Source: Siphonodentalium dalli
Taxonomy: Eukaryota; Mollusca; Scaphopoda; Gadilida; Siphonodentaliidae
Assembly: GCA_032622095.1 (NCBI GenBank)
Contig: CP136064.1
Span: 43,039,989-43,103,988, forward strand
DNA: 64,000 nt
Direction of reading: 5' to 3'
The translations under genes and the position numbers were made by a program. The stretch's first letter is position 1; each line of letters opens with the position of its first letter. Shown here in pieces: positions 1-12,201 of the stretch. The notes beneath the pieces were generated by a model that worked only from the letters and a program-made list of their open reading frames with translations, ran no database searches and was not told the DNA's origin.

Positions 1-150
1 AAAGCTGGCAAAATTATCGGCGGCCATTACACCCGCCCTCCGGGTGTATACTGACTGGCTGTTCTGACAGGATGGTAGGAGCTATGGTGGGATCTCGCAG
101 AACAACACATTTCGGGTTCCACACGATGCGAGATATTTTAGAATTTGTAG
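1..150 (+). repeat. Dispersed repeat R1, copy a (5' part)
   Basis: The stretch around 90-150 (ATCTCGCAGAACAACACATT and following) recurs at 48,130-48,180, where it follows remnants of a retroelement ORF. Copy a is interrupted after about 150 and resumes near 930. I infer it is the 3' tail of a non-LTR retroelement, because the 48-kb copy lies directly behind a retroelement C-terminal coding remnant. No complete ORF is present. Confidence 0.6.
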
Positions 151-929
151 AAAAATGAAAATTAATGTCCTGTTACCACAATATAACACAAACTGTGACA
201 TCCAATGTTTTTATGGGGATATTTTCCAAGATTGGTAATATAACCAAGACATCAGGTATCATTTGAAGAAGCTGTAATTTAATTTCGGTAAATATACAAC
301 AAAATGTTTACGCCAAATATTACGACAAATAAAAACCGTAAACAGGTAACGAAAACAACGTCGATAAGTAAGTTTTACTCAACAATGTCTGACGTACTTC
401 TACTAGATACACATTGCTCCAACGCCTTCGATTTACTGAAGCTTGTGTGGAGATTCAGGTAGCTAGCACGGTCGATTAACTTTTAACCCTGTGGTGACTC
501 CAGTAGCGTTCTTTGCACGCAAACACGACAACAAACATGGACACATGGTGTAATGGGGGGGGGGGGGGGGGGGGTCGGCATTTTGCATTCGGATCTTTAT
601 TCAATGATCTCGAATGAGCCTTTCAGCCTGATAAACTTGGTATCTGACCGAGTTCTGATTTTTGTCAGAATACCCTGACCAGGTTTAGATCCCATGTCCG
701 CCAGCACGAGAGCTACCGACTTCTCTGATGATGATATGATGATATATACCGTATAATAATATATAATAATCAAATGTAACATATCTAATAAATGTATTGT
801 ATTTGCACTGTATGTTGTATAAACTGTTCTATTTATATATTAGTACTTGTGTTATGTTTGACGAATACAATTTATTAAAATAAAAATAGGAGCTATGGGG
901 TAACTATATTAATAACGTACTCGCTATAT
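151..929. other. Insertion inside R1; no gene seen
   Basis: This segment separates the two halves of R1 copy a and is absent from the copy at 48 kb. It holds a run of 20 G at 555-574 and an AT-rich tract at 720-890. I see no TIR, ORF or RNA gene in it. Confidence 0.45.
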
Positions 930-1300
930 TACGTACCGATTATACTTTTTGCAGCATGTATGTATTCGCGGATGTATCTTCGCAGTATGTAAGGGGCGCT
1001 TAATCGGATTATGCATCTTTAATTGCTTTTTATTATTAGGTGTAAGATTTTATTGCGGGAACACAATGCATAATATAACAGCTAACATTGCTGATGAAGT
1101 ATGTCTCAGTTGGAAAGTAGACTAAAGGTCGTATTGCGAAGTATCGGAAGTGTATTTAACGCAATTTGATTTCCGATTTTTTGTCTGCATTTAGAGGCTT
1201 TATGGTGTGACGAATGAGAAACCTTCAATGATAAGCCGTAGTTGTAATAATTTGAAGGATTAGTTGTGTTAACGGAATTCTGAAGTGGTGCATTCATGAA
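930..1300 (+). repeat. Dispersed repeat R1, copy a (3' part)
   Basis: Collinear with 48,215-48,540. Shared landmarks include ATTCGCGGATGTATCTTCG, GATTTTATTGCGGG, ACAATGCATAA and AGTATGTCTCAGTTGGAA. The small open frames here are shadows of this noncoding repeat. Confidence 0.65.
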
Positions 1301-1320
1301 ACCAGTATATATAGAGGATA

Positions 1321-1478
1321 CCTGCGGTTCTCGAGTGAATACCAGAATTACCTCATGAATGGCTACAATTATGGAATGTAACTATTCCCACGAGCGGCCT
1401 TGGTCGCGAGTGGGAATAGTTATATTCCAATGTAGCCACGAATGAGGTAATTCTTTGTATTCACTCGAGAACCGCAGG
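1321..1478. mobile_element. Palindromic MITE, TA-flanked
   Basis: The two ends are reverse complements (CCTGCGGTTCTCGAGTGAAT and its complement), and the pairing continues inwards almost to the centre near 1,398, so the 158-bp element folds into one hairpin. It is flanked by TA on both sides (1319-1320 and 1479-1480), as expected for Tc1/mariner-type target duplication. It has no coding capacity. Confidence 0.8.
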
Positions 1479-1479
1479 T

Positions 1480-2365
1480 ATTCTGTTTATTATATGATAA
1501 ACAAATTAGCTGCGCTTAATCATCACAACAAATTAGAAATCGAATGAATTGTTTTGATCAATCAGCTGTTATGTGACCAGTTCACTACGATCTTCTGTAA
1601 AATAAGCGTGCACACAAAACAATAGTCCCCGATGACCCCGCCAGAATGAAGAGAAACCATTCGAAATATTCATCAATTTATGAACAATTACCTCGAACAA
1701 AGCAATAGAATTGCTTATCTTCAATAAATGATTTGATTTTTATCAAGCATAATGAACAATTAACAACACAAAAGGTTCGTTCCATTTGGAAATACCAAAA
1801 TCCTAATTGCTGATAATACTTCCGCTTCGCAGTTTGGAATGTTAAAATCAGCACACTATTTCTTCAATTTCACTCGCTGTCACTGTCAACTATTCTCCTG
1901 ATTCGCCGGTATTTCACGATAGGACTAGAGTCGGTGTCTTCTGTGGTGTGAGTCTTCGGTGAGCAGCTGTGAAAGTGCATGTACAGCGATCCACTGAAAG
2001 TTGCGTTTGAGAAAATGGATTTAAAACTTTGCATAGCACTTGATGAACTCACAACTCCAGGTGTACCAATAAGCTGGTCAAATATAATTCACTATTCTGA
2101 ACACAAACTTGTGGTTCTTTATCATTATATTTGGCTAATTTTTCCAGTAAAGAGTCCCAAAACACATCGCCTTCTACATCTATTTCAAATCCGTCTTCCA
2201 TATTTTACTTGACGAATGACGTTGCTAATGTAAACAGGCGTCTGTACTGCAGTTAAGGGGGAAATACTCTAATCTCACGCGCAAAAGTGCAAAATAGTCC
2301 GTATCGATTCGGGCGCATGAATGATTCAAAATTTAACGGCATTACAAGTGATCCGCCCCGATCGG
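1480..2365. other. Intergenic, no gene recognised
   Basis: AT-rich sequence with only short open frames on both strands. I see no conserved domain, splice pattern or repeat ends. Confidence 0.4.
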
Positions 2366-2455
2366 AGCTAGCGTTTAGTATAAGGAAGCTAGCGTGTAAT
2401 ACAATGGAGCTACCGTTTAATATAATGAATCTACAGTGGAATATAACGTTGGCGC
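2366..2455 (+). repeat. Four-copy 21-22 bp minisatellite
   Basis: Four successive degenerate units of the form GGAGCTAGCGTTTAATATAA; the fourth is the most diverged. The 62-residue open frame across it is a by-product of the tandem repeat. Confidence 0.7.
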
Positions 2456-2705
2456 ACAGTTGGGCGCTCGACTAGCTAAATATAACTTTTTACTCGAACA
2501 AGAAATCAATAGAATTTGATAGGGAAGCATATAATAAATTATATTATATATTTATATGCCTATATAATAATATGATCTTGAGGGCGTTACCATTTCTGAC
2601 TATGATTTTTTTGTACCAGAGTAGTTACGCTGATGTGCCCATTGTCACAATGCATCGATCACGTCCGGAGCAAGATTTTCCAAATAAATCACAAGTGTAT
2701 AGATA

Positions 2706-2868
2706 CAGTAATGCCCTAAATAATCGACTCCTTAACCACAGCAGAATTATGCGTAATTTTTCTGAGAGCTTTCCGATGAATGTCAACAAGCTATATTTCC
2801 GACTAAATCCTGAAAAATAACCAATAATGCTACTGTTGTTAAGGAGTCGATTATTTAGAGCATTACTG
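2706..2868. mobile_element. Tc1/mariner-type MITE, copy 1 (diverged)
   Basis: Both ends are CAGTAATGC(C/T)CTAAATAA type, flanked by TA (2704-2705 and 2869-2870). The CAGT terminus next to TA is typical of Tc1/mariner elements. It is a shortened, diverged relative of the perfect hairpin copy at 28,066-28,278; the hairpin arms carry mismatches and a deletion. Confidence 0.8.
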
Positions 2869-2869
2869 T

Positions 2870-4107
2870 ATAGCTCTTCGGGACCGATCACATTCGTAGC
2901 CAGCTTGCCATATGCATGTGGGTTAATGAACTTGAACGAGACTAGTTAGGCTAATCACATTTTTGAATTAGAAACAACTTGCATAAGGGACGAAATAAAT
3001 TAGTTTATCAGTATTATACCTTTGTTTTCAATCAATGCCGCGAAATTGCTCGATTTCTATTACTATAACTTAATAAATTAACCCAGGTTCGTAGCATGAC
3101 GTCGTCATTTCAGTCGAGTTATATATTGCGTCATAAAACGATGGACTTTGAAAATCTTGCTACGAATGTGATCGCATGTAAAATCCAACATATCCTCATT
3201 CAAATAGGACTTAACAGGTTCGTAAATATTCAAATAGGTTCATATTCGACTTATTTGTTTTCTGAAATAGGCCCATATTGTTCTTATACCCGTTACATAT
3301 TGAGCCCGTATTGTGCTTATTTTCACGAGAACGGGCTGGAAAAGCTGGCTATACTTGTGACCGTTTTGAAAAGCTTACCACGAACGATATAGATTCCTTG
3401 TGACAATTAATGACCCCGTCGGTGGTAGTTGCTTCATTAAAACTCATTAGCATCAGATATAAGGATTCTTGCATCTCAATTAGAGAACAACTCGCTGTGT
3501 TACTTCAAGGTTTGGAGTGTTTTCAACAAGTTCATCGCGAGGTCCTATTGTGTATCTTTCTCATTTGAGCTGAATAACAAATGAATTGAAAATATTCCAG
3601 ATATAATGGGGTATAGAAGTTCCGTCCCTTTGTCTGTCGTCACGTCCCCTCGGTTTACCTTTTTCAGACTAATTTGTACGAAGGTTACAAGATATTGAGC
3701 GTGGGATAGAACAAGACCAGAGCAGAGAGTGTGCTTGTGCTGGTTGTACCCACCACAATGAAAGCGTTATATTGTTGCTTAGAAACCAACCATTGTTTGC
3801 GCTTAACATCTCCGTGCGTGAACAATACGTGTGGCTTCTGAATAATACGCTCCGGAACCGACTTGAAGTATACATACAACCTTCTGGGTATACTGGTGGC
3901 AGCTTCACCTTGGTCCTTTGGAAATTCGGTTCCTCCACATTGAGTCAGGTTAAGACCTTCCTAGATTCTAACGGCATCAATGTGACCTTTGTAATGTCTT
4001 ATAAGAGAACAAGGACATATTTCTACAAATCAGATATCGGGTAAAGTTATGGGCGGCTACACTTGCGAGTTTTACGAGTTGAATAATTTAACCACCACAT
4101 GTGCGTC
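2870..4107. other. Intergenic, no gene recognised
   Basis: Contains overlapping short open frames on both strands at 3,669-4,044, none with a recognisable domain or credible splice sites. I consider it noncoding or too decayed to identify. Confidence 0.35.
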
Positions 4108-4361
4108 TTCGATACCAATAATTAGATCGACTCACGAGCCTTTTATAGTGTTTGGAGGTCAGTTATCGACTTTCAAAAGAGGAAGTTTTAACACATTGTG
4201 TCAGCCTAGCATAAATTCCAATGAACGTTTCTTCTAAAGGGACTCTATGCTTCGGTCGCACAAAAACGGCAAATTATAAAGAGCGTTCTCAATTAATTAT
4301 CTTGTGTACTCGTTTTCAACGCAAACTGAATGATTTGTGTGTGTACTTTCGCGATGCTTGT
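4108..4361 (+). repeat. Dispersed repeat R2, copy 1
   Basis: Shares ordered blocks with 11,430-11,450 plus 12,206-12,440: TTAGATCG..ACTCA.GAGCC, GGTCAG.TATCGACTTTCAAA, and AGAGCGTTCTCAATT. A Q element is inserted at its right side (4,366). Sequence resuming at 4,897 matches about 12,488-12,520. Confidence 0.65.
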
Positions 4362-4365
4362 TTAA

Positions 4366-4891
4366 AGATACGGGCGGTGTTGGCGGTGGGTATGCTGTTA
4401 AAATATTCACCTCTGTCAAAAACTGCCATAAACAGAAATAATAGTAAAATATAGACAGACTTTGTTCTTGTACCAATCAGAAATATGGCATAAACATTAT
4501 GTTATTGTCAATTTTTTTTCCTTTGTTATGTAAACAAAAGCATAAAACGTGACAGAACCTGGCTTTTGTTTAGATCCGGATATGGTAAACATAAAGAGCG
4601 TTATTTGTTACTGTTTTCCTGATATGGAAATAATAAAGAGCGTTTATATAATTTGTGTGTCATTAATCAATAGAATTGCGCTGTGTTATGTAAACAGAAG
4701 CAAAACATCTGTAACAAGAGCAGGCTCTTGTTTACATACACCATCGTACGTATTGACGACAATATTCTATTTACGCGCTGATTAACTTTGGCATATGAAC
4801 AAAACTATATACATGTATATTTTAATATTCCTTCGGTTGATGGCGATTTGATCAAATATGATTATTTATGCAACGAACACCGCCCGTGCCT
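4366..4891. mobile_element. Family Q element Q1 (TTAA-flanked)
   Basis: A 526-bp non-autonomous element bounded by TTAA at 4362-4365 and 4892-4895. The terminal inverted repeats are AGATACGGGCGGTGTT on the left and, in complement, AGGCACGGGCGGTGTT on the right. TTAA duplication is the signature of piggyBac-like transposases. The ends do not start with the usual CCC, so the superfamily is an inference. It carries two AAAGAGCGTT blocks (about 4,596 and 4,635) and no transposase ORF. Confidence 0.8.
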
Positions 4892-4896
4892 TTAAT

Positions 4897-5734
4897 AAGG
4901 CTGGTGCCAAATAGGACAGGTCATCTTTAACGCATTTAGCTGCATATTTGGTCATCGGAACCGGATGGGGATTTGATCCGGGCCAGCATAATGTCAGGCT
5001 TCAAAGCGCCACGCATGGAGCTTTAAATGGCACATGTTCACTCCCGAATAAATCAATGTGTTCGTTTCTTATTATATGGAATAATATATGCTACGACACG
5101 AGTGCCAACTGTGCCTAGTTTTGAAAAAAATACTTGCCAAATACACATGTCATGTACTGTACATGCCACCTGTGGCGGAATCGAAGGACAAATTATGGCC
5201 ATTAATAGTTGAACCAATGCATCAGCACGCACGCCTGTGGCGATTTTGCTTCCACGTGCTACACGTTATTGTGCCATTGAACGGCACAGTAGCTGTTTGT
5301 TGGCTGAGTTATTGATTTACTCGATTAACACTGAATTTCTTCAAAGAGTACAATACCCGTAGAATGTTTGGATCTATATAACAAGAATACAATAAGAACC
5401 CGTTTCGTCCAGAATACAAAGGTGGGTGATTAGGGTGGCATTGAAATCTTATTTATACCATTACCAGTATTGCAGGCACATGACCGATTTGTTCATAGCA
5501 ACAATTTCTTTACTAAATGGGTTCCCCACCAGTTATAACTTTATAGATTGAAATGATACATTATTCACCCAGAGGGGCGTGCAGGTAATATACGCAGACG
5601 GCAGATATATGAACAGACAAAAAACGATTCTGATAAATTAGTGAGAAATGCTCTGTCTGCTATTTGACACTAAATTAGTCACAATGTCCTAAGTAATGTT
5701 TCAGCTCATCAGGAAAAGAAACAAAAACAATATT
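4897..5734. other. R2 continuation, then intergenic
   Basis: The first 40 bp match the continuation of R2. The rest, including 5,010-5,320 with short open frames, shows nothing recognisable. Confidence 0.35.
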
Positions 5735-6394
5735 GGCTGCGGACACACGCATCACAGTAGCGATGGCACAGTAGGTGTGACAATTAATTATGGTGGAGTT
5801 TGGTGACAATTGGTGGTCATAATTAATATGCAATAGCAAGCCATGTCGCCCTATGCAAATTCGCACAATGAGTCTACCAAGCGCTACCAGCGACGGTCGA
5901 TTTCTCAAGGATGTATCTATCTGAATGTCTTTACTCAACACGCAGTGTTATATTTTACATGGTAAGACACAAGTCCACTTGATAACTTAATGAATAACCC
6001 ATCTCAACAGCAATGATTGTTCTTATTAATGACATTAATATAAGTAGATAAACATGCATGCATTGAGATCATATAAAAAAAACGTACCACAATAATGCTA
6101 TGTGAGCCAATGATGAATTGCCACCAGGCCACGGTCAAACACAATTCTGGACGATCTTTTGTGCAATTATATATATCGTCGTGAATACAATTTAGCAAAA
6201 CTTACTGAGTAGAGATCAACCTTGGTGAAAATAAATGGGTTAATTGGTCCAGTCGACTCATTGTGCGGAAAATCAGCGGGCGACATGGATAGCTATGGCA
6301 CAGAATTATGACGGACAAATTGTCACCAAACTCCACCATAATAAATTGTCACACATACTATGCCATCGCTACTGTGGCACGAGTGTCCGCAGCC
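5735..6394. mobile_element. Inverted-repeat element, about 140-bp arms
   Basis: 5,735-5,874 is reverse-complementary to 6,254-6,394, with a few substitutions (for example GGCTGCGGACAC against GTGTCCGCAGCC, and GGTGGAGTTTGGTGACAA against its complement). The 380-bp centre has no ORF. I could not identify a target duplication, so the true ends may lie further out. Confidence 0.7.
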
Positions 6395-6454
6395 AAGACA
6401 AGCAATCACCGCCATTCGTAAGCACACGCATCGCGGAAACTCATGCACGAAATT

Positions 6455-6520
6455 TTACGTTGTGTTCAAAATGAGTACAACACATAATTGAGAACGCTCT
6501 TTACTGTCGACAACTTTTTT
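6455..6520 (-). repeat. Dispersed repeat R2, copy 3 (short, inverted)
   Basis: The reverse complement reads AAAGAGCGTTCTCAATTA followed by a TTGT.TACTC.TTTT.AAC block, as at 4,280 and 12,350. Confidence 0.5.
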
Positions 6521-6689
6521 TTACATTATAATTATTGTTGGGTTGACAAAAAAAAACAAAAACGTGTTAAAAATACTTTAAGATTTCCTAGGGAAAAAAT
6601 ATTCGTCAATAAGTATTTATCAAAGAGAGTATTGTTTGCGAATAGTCATTTCTCAAGTATCCAGGTGGGGAGTGGGTCGCAGAAAAGTG

Positions 6690-7085
6690 TTATCATACAG
6701 GGCCGGGGTGGGTGGGTCCGAAGAGGCCCGAAAAAATGAGTTTGTGCAAATGTTTTTCTATTCACATTTTTGCCCTTGTTTTAAGTTGTTTTCAAATATA
6801 TTCATTAATAATTGTGTTCTAAGGCAGGTTATGGCCTTAACAGACACTTGGGAACAGGGTAGGTATAAGATATAAGTAATACAGGGGAGATCTTCCAAAA
6901 ACATACCTATACCGGGCGGGGTGGGTGCATCTCAGAGGCCTGAAAAACATTGTTTGTGCAAATTGTTTTAACCCACATTATGGACATTGTTTTAAGTTGT
7001 TTTCACTAATAAATGTGTTCTAACATGGATTATGACCTTAACCAACACTTAAGAACATATGTAGGTATAAGATAAAGCACTTTCT
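6690..7085 (+). repeat. Two tandem units of about 212 bp
   Basis: Two direct units start with CCGGG..GGGGTGGGT and GAGGCC(C/T)GAAAAA at 6,723 and 6,935. Both continue with TTTGTGCAAAT, TTTAAGTTGTTTTCA, TGTTCTAA and GTAGGTATAAGATA. Related G-rich pieces occur at 7,590-7,650. Confidence 0.7.
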
Positions 7086-7890
7086 GACTGGTGCCAAATA
7101 AAAGTGATGACTGAATAGGAGTGCTGGTTTGCATTTCACCTCAAATTAATATTGAATAGTGCCTGATAGTGCTGGCATTTTCACTCTGGCATGTCTAATG
7201 ACCAAATAATACTAGTGGTGCAGAGTGCTGGCTAACAAAATACCTCAAATTAAAAAAGGTGTTCTGGTATGATGGTTGGTGGCACCTTTTTGGGAACAAC
7301 AGTGAAGAAGTAATTAATTTGTAACTGGACTATTTATGTAAAAAATAAGCACAATGTTGGCTTATTGGCACTATAAATATTACCTCACAATATCTGTGCA
7401 TACTGTAGAATAAAACACTTTTTATTTCAAATATGTATTTTTCAATGTCGAAAACAACATCATAACCGTTGATAGTTTTTCAATTGTTTGAACACTTGGA
7501 ATCTGCCAGAAACGGACCAATTTAAAACTTACCTTTGATTCTGTTTGATTTGGTCTTGAATAGAATTAAAATGATTTTTTTCTTATTTTAGGGGGTGGGT
7601 CCAAACAAATCAGGCGGGAAAAAATATTTATTTTGCACAAAAAGGGTGGGTGGGTAGCAAAAGGGCTGTAATTATTTTTTGGGCTCTGTATGTGTAGATT
7701 TTTTCACGACCCCCCCCCCCTGACGTATCGTTACTTATCGAAAATCATACTATATACAGGCTTTATATATACATGTACTCCGAAAAGTCTCTCCGAAGTC
7801 ACAGAAATTTAACAGTTTTTAACTTTCCGCACGTGATCCAAACGCCGTGTATTTGTACTATGCTATGAAACGATCAACACAAAACACTCT
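7086..7890. other. Intergenic; short tandem and G/C-rich tracts
   Basis: Holds a weak duplicated block with GTGCTGG and ACCTCAAATTAA (7,110-7,260), G-rich GGGTGGGT pieces at 7,590-7,650 and a C-run near 7,710-7,720. No coding signal seen. Confidence 0.4.
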
Positions 7891-7894
7891 TTAA

Positions 7895-8416
7895 AGGCAC
7901 GGGCGGCATTCGTTGCAGAAATATTCATATTTGTTCAAATCGCCATCAACAGAAGGAATATTAAAAAATATATATAGTTTTGTTCATATGCCAAACATAA
8001 TCAGCGCGTAAATAGTATATTGTCGTCAAGACGTTCGATGATGTACGTAAACAAGAGCCTGCTCGTGTTACAGAAGATGTGCTTCTGTTTACATAATACA
8101 GCCCAATTCTATTGGTTAAATCACACACAAATGATATAAACGCTCTTTATTATTTCCATTTAAGGAAAACTAACAAATAACGCTCTTTATGTTTACCATA
8201 TCCGGATCTAAACAAAAGCCAGGAAACGTAACGTTTTTTTGCTTTTGTTTACATAACAAAGGGGAAAAAATTGACAATAACATACTGTTTATGCCATATT
8301 TCTGATTGGTATAAGAACAAGGTCTGTCTATATTTTACTATTCTTTCTGTTTATGGCGGATTTTGACGGAGGTGAATATTTTAACAGCATACCCACCGCC
8401 AACGCCGCCCGTATCT
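7895..8416. mobile_element. Family Q element Q2 (TTAA-flanked)
   Basis: Ends AGGCACGGGCGG and CCGCCCGTATCT, bounded by TTAA at 7891-7894 and 8417-8420. Orientation is opposite to Q1. The interior keeps two ACGCTCTTTAT blocks near 8,141 and 8,180. Confidence 0.8.
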
Positions 8417-8420
8417 TTAA

Positions 8421-9659
8421 TCCTTTCGATACTAAATGATCATTGACGAGTAGTTCACTCGTATAGGGAAATGTTCAGATAACAAGTTCATGGGCCGTAT
8501 TAACTGAACATTCCCCATCCATGGATAGGAATCTTTCTGCACTTTTATTGTCTGTCGTCTGCTCTTATTATAAGTTTTAAATTTTCACATAGAAGAACAT
8601 TCTATGACGTGAATGACTTTTTTCCAGGGCGTAAACGTGCATATTTCATATACTATAACAGGGCTACCCGGCTTTGCCCAGGTTAAAGTGATCTGAAACC
8701 CTCTGCATGCTGTGGATATTTGTTGGGAATAGAGAATACTCTTGATCAAAGTGTTACATCTATTCTCATAAATTGTATATTCAAAAAGCATCACAAAACT
8801 TGATTCTTACACAGTCATGGAATATATGTAGTGACTCACCTTGTCGATTGTCATTTTGTTTATCACGTTCCACCAATAAAGAAGTATTTATTTATTTACA
8901 ACTGCGAATACTTCAGACGTTATAACATGATACATGAACATTATAAACACAATAGTTCGCAAAAATAAAAGACGACAATTGGGTTTTACATATAGAGATG
9001 TATCAATCAATCTAGTGGTTGGACTAATATGTTGATGACACCTGGCTATCATATCTCCATGAATGTGCAGATGTTTTAAAGGAATGTCCAGGCGCTACTC
9101 TGTTCATGGTGCTATATATTGGCTAAATATCATCAGTTTAAAAGAAATGTTACTGCGCAAGTATATCAGCCACATGTGCCCGACACAGAGTGAGATTTTG
9201 AGTTGCTTATGTTAGTCGATGAGTCTGTTCTAAAAAATCCGTTGTATCGAGCAGATATACCCTTGTCAGATTTCAGTATTGGATGATCCTGAAAAGGCTT
9301 GTGATACTGACTGCGTTTTCTTTTATATCAGAATAAAATAAATTTGAATGCACACTGTGACCACTATTTTTGAACAGGCCTTCGATACATTTCCATATCT
9401 CTTGACAAATTGTAACTTTCTTTGTGGAAACTATTGAAAGGAACAGACTCAATTGTGTTATAATATATACATGAGCCATTCTAATATGCAATCTTCTGGC
9501 GGTTCGAGGTCTCTCTGTTTGCAAGAATATATGTATCTCTTAAATAGAATGATAAATATACTTTTAATGCTTCTTCTATGTATCTGTTTTGCTAGCTCAT
9601 TATATGAATGCCCTGATTCCCATCTCCATATAAATATGACAGCTGAGAAGATATAATTG
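8421..9659. other. Intergenic, no gene recognised
   Basis: A short GC-rich inverted motif (CCCGGCTTTGCCCAGG) lies near 8,669-8,684. Otherwise only small shadow open frames are seen. Confidence 0.35.
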
Positions 9660-11250
9660 TTCAAGTGTCTTTATTGGGTCACCATCATTAGAGAAGAATG
9701 TGTATGAATTTGGTGGAAATTAGTGCTAAATATAGTTGTATCAGCTTTGGTGCAACTGCCATCCCGTAACGCTGACTCGAACAACGCCATATCGCGGTCC
9801 ATCGCGGAGGTGATTATGTATGCGTTTGGTGGAAATCGGCAACAAAAATATTTCACCATATTATTTAAATTTTGCCGCCCTTCCCTATTTTCTTCCCCTG
9901 ACACCAACAGCATCACTTTAGAAAATTTTAACCCGCACCATTATCTTCCTCGTAAAAAAGCTACCCCTCTTAGACTGCCTTGGTGCCATCTCGATTGTAC
10001 CCCGTGGAGTTATATATAGAAAACATACAGACAGAAAGACCGACAGCACGATTTGATTCATCGGTAATTGGTACTAAAAATATTTTTATCAGTTTTTGTA
10101 ACCCCCCCATCCCTATTTCGGACTCAAGTGGTGACACTTTTGTCACCATTAAATCACACACATAGACTCATTATGGAGATGCATATATATAAAAATTTTA
10201 AAATTGGCGAGTATACAAATTTGTATCAAATTTAAGGTCCCCATATCTCTCACCCAAAGGGCACCCATTTGGTGTATCTAAAACACACGATTAAATTTCT
10301 CGTATCACGGAGAAGAATATGTATCAATCTGGTGGAAATCGGCACTAAAGATATTGTTATAATTTTTTTGTCCCTCTCACCTCTATGCACAATTGACTCG
10401 AATGGCTCCACGTGTGACATCCTTAGAACACACAATTACACTCATGATATCATGGAGATGATTATTTATAAGTTTGGTGCTAATCGGCGACTAAACAAAT
10501 TTTTATCAAATTTTAGTGCAGAACCCCTCTCCTCTCCATCTCTCACACAAACAGCACCAATATGGCGTCTTTAAAGCACACGATTAGATTCCTCGTATCA
10601 TGGATAAGAACGTGTATCAATTTGGTGGAAATTGGCGCTAAAAATATTGTGTATCAATGTTGGTGACCTCTCACTTTCAGTGGACCTGACTCGAATGAGG
10701 CCACTTTTGACCGATTTAAGCCACACCATTAGACTCCTCATACCATGGGGGTGATTTTGTAAAAGTGTGGTGGCAATCGGCGACTAAACCCATTCTTATC
10801 AAATTTAGTGCCCCCACCCCAATCTCTCATCCAAACGACACAAATTTGGCGCCTTTAAATAGCGCAATTAGATTCCTTGTATCATGAAGAAGAATGTATA
10901 TCAATTTGGTGGAAATCGGCGCTAAAGTTAGTTTTTATTAATTTTGGTGCCCCTCTCCCCTACCGTGGATCCCTGACTCGAACGACGCCACTTTTCACAA
11001 ATTTAAACCACACCATTAGATTCTTCTTATCACGGGGATGATTATATGTAAGTTTCGTGGCAATAGGCGACAACAAAATTCTGCCCTCCCCCTTTTCTAC
11101 CCCTGACAACAACGGCGTCACTTTAGAAAATTCTAACCCGCACCATAATCTATCTCGTAAAAAGTTACCTCCAGCTAGCAGACCCCTTTGGTATCATCTA
11201 GATGGTTCTATAGAACACAGACAGACAGACAGACAGACATTCGCAAATAT
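9660..11250 (+). repeat. Diverged tandem array S1, about 290-bp units
   Basis: Two alternating half-units recur: 'AGAAGAATGTGTATCAATTT' type at about 9,692, 10,312, 10,600 and 10,890, and 'GATGATTAT.TGTAAGTTTGG' type at about 9,807, 10,455, 10,747 and 11,034. Intervals are close to 290 bp in the well-ordered part. Two tail-like ends occur, near 9,930-10,045 and 11,145-11,250, the second ending in (ACAG)n, so probably two element copies abut. No coding potential. Confidence 0.7.
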
Positions 11251-11454
11251 AGATATAGATGTATCGAGTACATTTGATCACATGTGCGAACGCAACTGTG
11301 AAAAGTGACACGTTACTGTGTTGTCTGAAACCTGTAGATTACGATTCGAGTCAACAGATCGAGGATTTTAGCTAAAGATGCTCTGTCCATAATACCACCG
11401 TATGTACATCTTCTGTACCGGGACATTATTAGATCGGACTCATGAGCCCATTAA

Positions 11455-11949
11455 AGGCACGGGCGGCATTCGTTTCGCCATCAACAGAAGGAATATTAAA
11501 AAATATATAGTTTTGTTCATATACCAAACATAATCAGCGCGTACATAGTATATTGTCGTCAAGACGTACGATGGTGTACGTAATCAAGAGCCTGCTCGTG
11601 TTACAGAAGTGTTGCTTCTCTTTACATAACACAGTGCAATTATATTGGTTATTCACACACAAATGATATAAACGCTCTTTATTATTTCCATATCAGTAAA
11701 ACAGTAAAAAATAACGCTCTTTCTGTTTACCATATCCGGATCTAAACAAAAGCCAGGTTATGTAAGGTTATTTGCTTTTGTTTACATAACAAAGGAAAAA
11801 CATTTGACAATAACATACTGTTTATGCCATATTTCTAATTGGTATAAGAACAAGGTCTGTCTATATTTTACTATTCTTTCTGTTTATGGCGGTTTTTGAC
11901 GGGGGTGAATTTTTTAACAGCATACCCACCACCAACGCCGCCCGTATCT
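11455..11949. mobile_element. Family Q element Q3 (TTAA-flanked)
   Basis: Ends AGGCACGGGCGG and CCGCCCGTATCT, bounded by TTAA at 11451-11454 and 11950-11953. The right TTAA is also the left TTAA of the next element. It sits inside repeat R2 copy 2. Confidence 0.8.
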
Positions 11950-11953
11950 TTAA

Positions 11954-12201
11954 CAATTTCACGGCGGGAGCAGGGCTGGTTCAGCATTATATATGATGTG
12001 CCTGTGCGTTCTCTTATATATCCGAGCCTCCCATGGGGAGCCTAGCATATAAGAGAATGCACTGGCTTACAAGATCAAGGTAAATATTGTTAGGCCAATG
12101 TATTATCTTATATATGCGAGACTCCCTATATATTGGAGACTCGCGTATATAAGAGAATGCACTAGCGCAGGGATTTTCTGGAAGCTCCAGTCATGAAAGG
12201 G
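11954..12201. mobile_element. Family P-like hairpin element P5 (TTAA-flanked)
   Basis: A 248-bp element between TTAA 11950-11953 and 12202-12205. Termini are imperfect (CAATTTCACGGCGGGAGC against CCCTTTCATGACTGGAGC in complement). It contains two internal imperfect palindromes at about 12,001-12,071 and 12,101-12,176, built on CTCTTATATATGCGAG-like stems. It belongs to the same group as P1-P4 and P6. Confidence 0.7.

Noticed and set aside
4940-5000. tRNA-derived SINE (GGATTTGATCC-like B box)
   Set aside because: No convincing A box at the right distance and no tRNA-like fold.
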